From positions 1,550,001-1,614,000 of the forward strand of contig JAPDRO010000001.1 of assembly GCA_030247885.1 (NCBI GenBank): a stretch of DNA of 64,000 bases, in the 5' to 3' direction. This stretch comes from Taxawa tesnikishii (nom. ined.) (lineage: Eukaryota > Ascomycota > Dothideomycetes > Dothideales). A model generated the notes under the pieces. That model was given only the letters and a program-made list of their open reading frames with translations. It was not told where the DNA came from and ran no database searches. A program made the position numbers and the translations under genes. Shown piece by piece: positions 58,467 to 64,000 of the stretch. How positions within the stretch are numbered: position 1 is the stretch's first letter; every line of letters starts with the position of its first letter.

Positions 58467-59189
58467 GGTTGTTTCGTTTCGCAAAAGTTTTAGGAGACCC
58501 AAGCAGCAATGCATCTGCTCACGACCCTTATACGATATGGAGAAGCCAAGATTTAGATTTCGCAGCAAGTTAGCTGCAACCAACATCTTGATATTTTCCC
58601 AATCTGGACAAATACTGGACGCTTGATCGGTGGGGACTGCTCAAACGTGGTCTCAGATCCCAGGAATGGTTCGAGGAAACAACGAAAGCTATCAAGGCCG
58701 TCGTAGATGAGTCTCGCTGGGGGACTTACTTCGCTATCGTGTCGCAGGTCGTCGTTGGGAGGCGGGCCCAGTGATTGTTGAGGTGGTTGTGCGTGGTGAA
58801 GGTCAGAACATCATCAGATTTCTGGCAAGATTTACACATCTGTCAAGCATTAGTGTCCGCTACGGGTCGTTTAGCGCATGCATGGCCCTTTAGAGAGGCG
58901 GCCTATACAGGGGAATCCATCAAAAAGCTGTTTACTCCTTTTGTGTCTAACTAGCGTGAGGCATTGTGGTAAGTAGTTCTTAAATCTCTATGTTGACGGT
59001 CGGTGGAGAACACTGATCCTATAATACTCGTCGGCCACCATGTATAATCAAGAACTGGTTACTTGAGCTGAGGAACGTGGTATCATAACATCTCAGACAC
59101 CGATGCATCGCTAACCCAATATGTAAAGAGGAGACACAAAGTCCTGCATGCGTAGGCTAACAAAAGGACAACTGATCATGTCGATGCCC
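58467..59189. other. Convergent 3' region with an open fragment
   Basis: 723 bp between the convergent ends of the J-protein gene and the gene at 59190. A stop-free stretch of about 57 codons without a usable ATG lies at roughly 58604-58770 (see findings). No other feature seen. Confidence 0.5.
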
Positions 59190-61106
59190 TTACAACCTCC
59201 TAACCACAACACTCAACCCAACAACCAACCTCGTCAGTACCTTGACTGCTACACTGAGAATCCAGACGATAGTATCGAACGCGAAGCCTAAGAGATGCAA
59301 AATTCCACGCGTCAAGAGAGGCAGCTTGTGCTTCTTCCCCTTACTACCTCCTCGTGCGTCTTTAGCCTGATGTTTTCTCGCCTTCCCAAGCGCCTTCCGC
59401 CAGAAACCAGGGTCCGCAGTTGGAGGTACTTCGAACTCCACGTTCTTCTTCTGTTCTCCGTCTTGCCTCAGCGGCGAGACAGGCGGTGCGGGGAAGACCC
59501 TGCTGCCACCTTCAGATGCATTGATGCGTTTAGTCTCGGACAACGCAGTGGCAAGAATAGCGCTGACGGCGGTATCGATGATGTGTGGGGTCCCCAACGT
59601 CTGCAAAGCGGTGATGTCGAGCTCAAGGATCCCGGATTCTAGATCGAGAGACGCCAGTATAGGGCTTGTGGTCGAGGATTTGGTAGGCGAGGCATAAGGG
59701 TGATGAAGGCGGATCTTTCCAGTTCCATGCCGACTAGTACGAGCAGCATCGAGTGTACTACTGTTCAGGAAGACCGACCCATCTACCGAAACGCTACAGG
59801 TGCCGACCTGAGGATGCTGCAGCTCATACATACCACCTGCCTTACCGAATGCGTCCAGCCCTGTAGGCACGTACAAGAGTGCAGATGTTTCTTTACTCTG
59901 CGCCTCGGCAGCGGCGTTGAATGCCGGCTGCGCGGCTTGAGGTGAGGAAGCGTCAGGATCGTACTGTGCTATAGACGAGGCTTCGCGAGAGTTCGCTGCC
60001 GTTTCCAAGGCGGCAAGGGCGGCCATTTGCGGAAAGATCGAGGAGACTTGAACTCCTTCTGCCAGACTAGCATCTGTATCGGTGTCGCCTTCGATCGACA
60101 TTGTCCGAAACTGCGCAACTGGCACCGCGACAGTCCCAGAGGGATGATGCCGTTCCACGAGGGTTTCTGATGGACTACCATTACGTGGGAAGCAGCTTTC
60201 CACATCCACGGTATAGAACTCCATGCCTGAGTCACTCCCGAAGGATATTGTGCCTTTCGTAGGTTTGCCCCTGGAAGAAGGCGAGCGTGCAGCAGGGTCT
60301 TCATATCGCATTATCAGCCTCATGTTTCTGACATGAGACCTTTGGACGGAACCATTGGCAGCATTCCAGAGTGCATGTAGCTCTGAGATGTTCGAAATGT
60401 ACGATTTTTGAGGGGCAGCGGACGGGGTTGCTTGAACCACAGGACACCGTGGCCTCGAGCAGCTCAACGACGAACACGGCCTGTCGACTTGCGCCCTCGG
60501 CAGGGGTGCGATTGCTGTATCCGTGGGATAGTATTTCTGCTGTGTGAGTGGTAGGTTGGGATTGTATTGCGGAAACATTGAGCGCATGGGCGGCTGCTGC
60601 TGCTGCTGAGGATTTGCCATTGAACGAAAAGTAGCTGTACTGTTGCTGCGAGCAGGAGCCGAGTTGTTGAGAACGAGGGATCCGCGATCTTTCGAACTTG
60701 CAACAGGTGGTGATCCGGTACGCGGTGACACTTGAGAGGATGCTATCTGGGACGGCGACGCTGGACCCGGCGGAGTGCCACGCTCGGATGTTTCATTGGA
60801 CGAGATTTGCTTCGCTGATGTTTGCAACGTATTCTGATGTGTCCTGGGCTGTTCTAAGATAGTCTCTGTGCTTGCGGCAGATTCAGGATCACAAAATAGA
60901 GAGTGTTTGACATGGGTGTTTGCTGGCTGGACGAGTAGCGACGCTCCCGGACGAGGCGTGACTTGCAATGCTAGTCCACGTAGCTCGACGCTACATGACT
61001 GACTAGAAGATGAGCTGTTCTTAGAGGAACTTCGCTTGAGGCATGACTTCCTCACTGCTGGTGGAAGCGATTGAGAAGGGAATAGCTGAAGGGTAGTAGT
61101 CGCCAT
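59190..61106 (-). CDS. Uncharacterised Ser-rich protein with C-terminal hydrophobic segment
   Basis: Intronless, 638 aa, start MATTTLQLFPSQSLPPAVRK. Residues 1-220 are Ser/Pro/Gln-rich with a Gln tract (QQQQQ). The middle (about 225-430) has a mixed-hydrophobic pattern that may fold (SYISNISELHALWNAANGSV, VRNMRLIMRY, GTISFGSDSGMEFYTVDVES). A second structured region, GTCSVSVDGSVFLNSST, precedes Ser/Thr linkers. The end carries a basic patch (LGKARKHQAKDARGG) then hydrophobic segments (LHLLGFAFDTIVWILSVAVK and LTRLVVGLSVVVRRL), so a C-terminal membrane anchor is likely. I recall similar fungal proteins filed as acetylserotonin-methyltransferase-like, but no methyltransferase motif is visible here and I would not use that name. 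Function unknown. Confidence 0.75.
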   Translation of the reverse strand: MATTTLQLFPSQSLPPAVRKSCLKRSSSKNSSSSSQSCSVELRGLALQVTPRPGASLLVQPANTHVKHSLFCDPESAASTETILEQPRTHQNTLQTSAKQISSNETSERGTPPGPASPSQIASSQVSPRTGSPPVASSKDRGSLVLNNSAPARSNSTATFRSMANPQQQQQPPMRSMFPQYNPNLPLTQQKYYPTDTAIAPLPRAQVDRPCSSLSCSRPRCPVVQATPSAAPQKSYISNISELHALWNAANGSVQRSHVRNMRLIMRYEDPAARSPSSRGKPTKGTISFGSDSGMEFYTVDVESCFPRNGSPSETLVERHHPSGTVAVPVAQFRTMSIEGDTDTDASLAEGVQVSSIFPQMAALAALETAANSREASSIAQYDPDASSPQAAQPAFNAAAEAQSKETSALLYVPTGLDAFGKAGGMYELQHPQVGTCSVSVDGSVFLNSSTLDAARTSRHGTGKIRLHHPYASPTKSSTTSPILASLDLESGILELDITALQTLGTPHIIDTAVSAILATALSETKRINASEGGSRVFPAPPVSPLRQDGEQKKNVEFEVPPTADPGFWRKALGKARKHQAKDARGGSKGKKHKLPLLTRGILHLLGFAFDTIVWILSVAVKVLTRLVVGLSVVVRRL

Positions 61107-61868
61107 TAGGAAGGAGGAGCTGTAGACCCGCTACAGTAGTAAAACAGTGGATACGAGAGAATGAGAGACGAAACGAAAGACGCAGTGCAGAGTGAGATGC
61201 TCGAAGGTGGCAAGAAGCCACACTGATATAGAGAAGTCGAAGGTCCGACCTAACCGAGCCGCCGTGGAAGCAATAGCGGCTCCACGTCCATCACTCACCG
61301 TGATCAAGTTCTATACTCCAGAATGAGTCTTGCTAAACTGAGGGAACGAATGGCAATCATGTTGGCGTCCTCCTGCTCGATCCAGGTACAGACTGGAATG
61401 TGACTTGGCGCTGTGTTCGGGCGGTCTCTAAGCGCCGACCTCCATGTGACTTGTATGGAAGCGCTGGGCCTACTTCAAGGGGTACCTCGGCGCGTTTGCG
61501 ATTCGATCGCATGGCGTACAGAAACTCGGAGGTTCCTGATTCTGTTCGCTGGCAGAGCGGGTATGGGTTTGACTGTGCTGGGTTGCTGATAGCGTCGTCT
61601 CAGTCCGTGGAGCGTCGAAGAAAGTCCTTCGTCCTGTTGTGAGGCACCAGACGACTGCCGGATACTGGGTTTCACTGTTGGCTGACTTTGACCAAGCTGG
61701 CTGCAAGACAGGGGAACAACGGACAATGGTTGTTGTCGAAATTGAGGTGGAGGCAGCACGAAAATGGAGGAACTTGACAACCACGTGGCTTCATAGGCCA
61801 GTCTATTATGCTATGATTACACACTTCAACCCTTAGGGACCATTTCCCATACCCAACATGCTCGCTGT
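61107..61868. other. Intergenic region
   Basis: 762 bp upstream of the gene at 59190 and downstream of RPT5. Promoter and 3' UTR; the short ORFs on both strands lack recognisable motifs. Confidence 0.6.
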
Positions 61869-63387
61869 TTAAGCATAAAAATTTGCCGTGTCCTTCTTCT
61901 TTGCCGTGACTTCGGAGATAGCATCGACGTAGTGCTCGTGGCTGATCTTGCTCTGCCCACTCCTGAGGGCAATCATACCGGCTTCCACACAGACGGCCTT
62001 CAGCATAGCACCACCAAATTCGTCTGTGCTCCTCGCCAATTCGCCCCAATTTACACCCTCATCAACCGTCATCTTGCGGCTGTGAATGCGAAGAATTTGG
62101 GCACGAGACTCCTCATTGGGCAGTGGGAACTCGATCTTCCTGTCCAGACGACCCGACCGCAGCAAGGCGGGATCCAGGACGTCGACTCTGTTCGTGGCAG
62201 CAAGAACCTTGATTCTGTCGTCGCTAGCGAATCCATCAAGCTGGTTCAGAAGCTCCAACATGGTCCGTTGCACCTCACGGTCACCGGACTTCTCGGAGTC
62301 GAAACGCTTGGTACCCACGGCGTCGAGTTCGTCAATGAAAATGATCGAAGGGGCCTTCTCCTTGGCAAGAGCGAAGCAGTCCCGAACCAGCTTGGCGCCG
62401 TCACCAATGAACATCTGCACCAGTTGGGGGCCAGCGAGTTTGAGGAAAGTAGCCTCTGTCTGAGCGGCACAAGCACGGGCGAGGAGCGTCTTGCCGGTTC
62501 CGGGGGTCCGTACATCAGAGCACCTGTGAGCCATTGTCAGCAAAGAAACCAGAGGATGAGATTTTACAATCGCGCAGGAGCGTACCCTTTGGTGCCTTGA
62601 TACCAATCTTCTTGAACCTCTCTGCTTCCTTCATCGGCCAAACAACCGCCTCGACCAGCTCTTCTATTTGCTTGTCCAGACCACCGACATCAGTGTACTT
62701 CTCCGTAGGCTTCTCATCCACCTCCATAGCCTTGACTCTGCTGTCGTACTCTGCAGGCAGGGTGTCGAGGACGAGGTAAGAGTCTTTGTTCACACCGATG
62801 AGATCGCCAGGCTTGAGCTTCTCGTGGTCGACAAGGCCGATAAGCGGGAGGAAGATGGTCTGACGGGTGGATGTCTTGATGACGGCGGACTTGCCAACAC
62901 GGGTGGCATCGAGGTCGATGTTGGCACCTTCCTCAGCAGCTTCAGCGCTGACATCGAGATCAAGGATTTCGACAACGTTGCCGACGAGATACGGTAGTTG
63001 CCTGCATCATGCGTAAGACAAATACGTTTAAGGGATAGTTTCTTGTTCGGAGTTGTTGATAGCATACCTGTTGTTGTCGATCTTATCCACGTTGTCCTTG
63101 ATCTTGTCTTGCATAGCTTGCTTCTCGTGCGTTAACCGCTGGAACTCGCTCTTCATGATCCTCGTGTCGTTCTCCAGTAGTCGCCTCCGCGAAATGATGT
63201 CTCGTGTGCTTGAGTTGAGTATCTCCATATCTACAACGTCTTGCTCCTTCTCCTCTTCCTTCTTATTGTCACCATCTGCGTCCTTCATCTCAGCATCGCC
63301 GCCCTCGTTGGGCTTCTTCTGCTCCTTGTCGTCTCCCTCCTTCTTTCCATCGCGCTCCATGTCATCGAGATCCTCCAACGTAGACAT
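61869..63387 (-). CDS. RPT5: 26S proteasome regulatory ATPase Rpt5
   Basis: AAA ATPase of the 19S base that unfolds substrates and opens the 20S gate. Exons 63068-63387, 62586-63001 and 61869-62523; 463 aa. The start [16 protein letters not shown] is chosen over an in-frame extension to 63603 that is atypical. After an acidic leader and coiled coil ([20 protein letters not shown]) comes the OB domain, [20 protein letters not shown], and the AAA core: Walker [14 protein letters not shown], Walker [12 protein letters not shown], sensor/arginine fingers [20 protein letters not shown], and C-terminal NFYA (HbYX-type gate-opening tail). In Walker A one G is missing on the plus strand (run 62502-62506): literal reading is GPPEPARRS. 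As Rpt5 is essential in fungi, this must be an assembly error rather than a real mutation. It shares a 325-bp divergent promoter with COX16. Confidence 0.97.
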
Positions 63388-63712
63388 TCTTGCGAGCTGG
63401 CGATGAGACGATCTGTAAGTGTTGCACAAGAGTGTATTGGATGGACTGGTCCAAAGGTGTGCTGATGGGATAATCCGGTGAAAAGTTACGTAGGCGGTGA
63501 TGGATTGCGTAGCTGCAGCTGGAGGACGCGAAGGTGAGCTGTCCGATGATGGAGCTGCGGCGCGGCTGATCTCCGGCTGTTCCTTCTGCTTCTGGAAGAC
63601 CATACGGGGTAGTTCCTACGAACGTGAGCACTCCGTCAGCAGTTTCAACCAGAACCGCTGTGCGCATTGTCCAGACTAGGTGTGCAGCAAGGAGAACTGT
63701 AAAACATTCAAC
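63388..63712. promoter_or_regulatory. Divergent promoter of RPT5 and COX16
   Basis: 325 bp between two start codons. One inverted CCAAT box (ATTGG) at 63436-63440 is visible. I see no perfect proteasome-associated control element (GGTGGCAAA) on either strand. Confidence 0.6.
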
Positions 63713-64000
63713 ATGGCCGTCTTTCAAGCAAAGCGCTACCGCCCGACCTCTCAGAGCAACACCATCCCTGCCAAATATCGCGCGGCTCTTGCGAGGCATC
63801 CGTTCGCGCTCTTCGGGCTACCATTCATCGCAACTATGGTCTTGGGGTCGTTCTTCCTGACCCCGGCTACGGCTATTCGATACGAGAGATATGATCGGAA
63901 AGTGAGGCAGTTGACGAAAGAGGAGGAGTTAGGCATAGGCAAGGACAGACGCAAGATTGACCTCAAGGAGGAATACTACGTATGTTACCATGCTGTCTTA
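63713..64000 (+). CDS. COX16: Cytochrome c oxidase assembly protein Cox16, 5' part
   Basis: Inner-membrane assembly factor for complex IV. Start MAVFQAKRYRPTSQSNTIPA, followed by HPFALFGLPFIATMVLGSFF, the single membrane anchor, and LTPATAIRYERYDRKVRQLT then KIDLKEEYY, all conserved in fungal Cox16. The first exon ends at 63979 with donor GTATGT at 63980, and the remainder of the gene (usually about 25-35 more residues) lies beyond the window. Divergent from RPT5. Confidence 0.93.
   Translation, partial: MAVFQAKRYRPTSQSNTIPAKYRAALARHPFALFGLPFIATMVLGSFFLTPATAIRYERYDRKVRQLTKEEELGIGKDRRKIDLKEEYYVCYHAVL

Noticed and set aside
63388-63603. N-terminal extension of Rpt5 from an upstream in-frame ATG
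   Set aside because: Rpt5 proteins begin near MSTLEDLDD; the extension overlaps the divergent promoter and lacks conservation signs.

Overview
The window is nuclear DNA from a filamentous ascomycete. The evidence is compact genes with many short GT-AG introns (mostly about 50-100 bp, with CTNAC-type branch sites), no ribosome-binding sites or operons, and typical fungal gene content. The fungal nitrate reductase type, the DUF1770-type protein and the LAMMER kinase suggest Dothideomycetes (inference, moderate to low confidence). I see no rRNA, CRISPR array, intact transposon, convincing tRNA or viral element.

Layout: 3-510 3' end of a hydroxyisobutyrate-dehydrogenase-like gene; 687-1416 calcineurin B (-); 1660-2366 DUF1770-type protein (+); 3318-5367 cytochrome P450 (+); 5743-7319 Ser-rich fungal protein (-); 9236-10850 P-loop sulfotransferase-like protein (-); 12917-16750 nitrate reductase (-); 17470-19212 vacuolar amino-acid transporter (-); 19656-20740 acetate/ammonium channel-type transporter (-); 21912-22943 phosphatidylinositol synthase (-); 24210-24755 candidate small gene (+); 26551-28159 class III aminotransferase (+); 29762-32156 LAMMER kinase (+); 32822-33701 SRP19/Sec65 (+); 34383-35612 sphingolipid fatty-acid 2-hydroxylase (+); 36187-38197 Rsd1/RBM39-type splicing factor (+); 39051-41098 MFS transporter (+); 42021-42994 TDG/Mug DNA glycosylase (+); 43645-44612 methyltransferase (-); 45932-47498 Npr2 (-); 47855-49525 mitochondrial processing peptidase beta (-); 49926-50639 succinate dehydrogenase CybS (+); 51936-53774 unknown (-); 55101-55696 Pmp3-like (+); 55948-56900 RNA polymerase I subunit A43 (-); 57100-58466 J-domain membrane protein (+); 59190-61106 unknown membrane-tailed protein (-); 61869-63387 Rpt5 (-); 63713-end Cox16 (+, partial).

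The genes are mostly housekeeping and do not form a biosynthetic cluster. Several are divergent pairs sharing short promoters: calcineurin B/DUF1770, MPP-beta/CybS (both mitochondrial, with two CCAAT boxes between them), A43/J-protein and Rpt5/Cox16. Nitrogen and membrane functions recur (nitrate reductase, Npr2, amino-acid and acetate-type transporters, PI synthase, Scs7), but nothing in the sequence shows co-regulation.

The most striking window-wide observation is that at least 13 otherwise well-conserved genes each carry one or two single-base losses, mostly in short homopolymer runs. These include the P-loop of the essential proteasome ATPase Rpt5, and for each gene restoring one base per site makes the summed exon length an exact multiple of three. 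This is best explained as consensus indel error in the assembly. It should be resolved before any of these genes is called a pseudogene or shortened protein.
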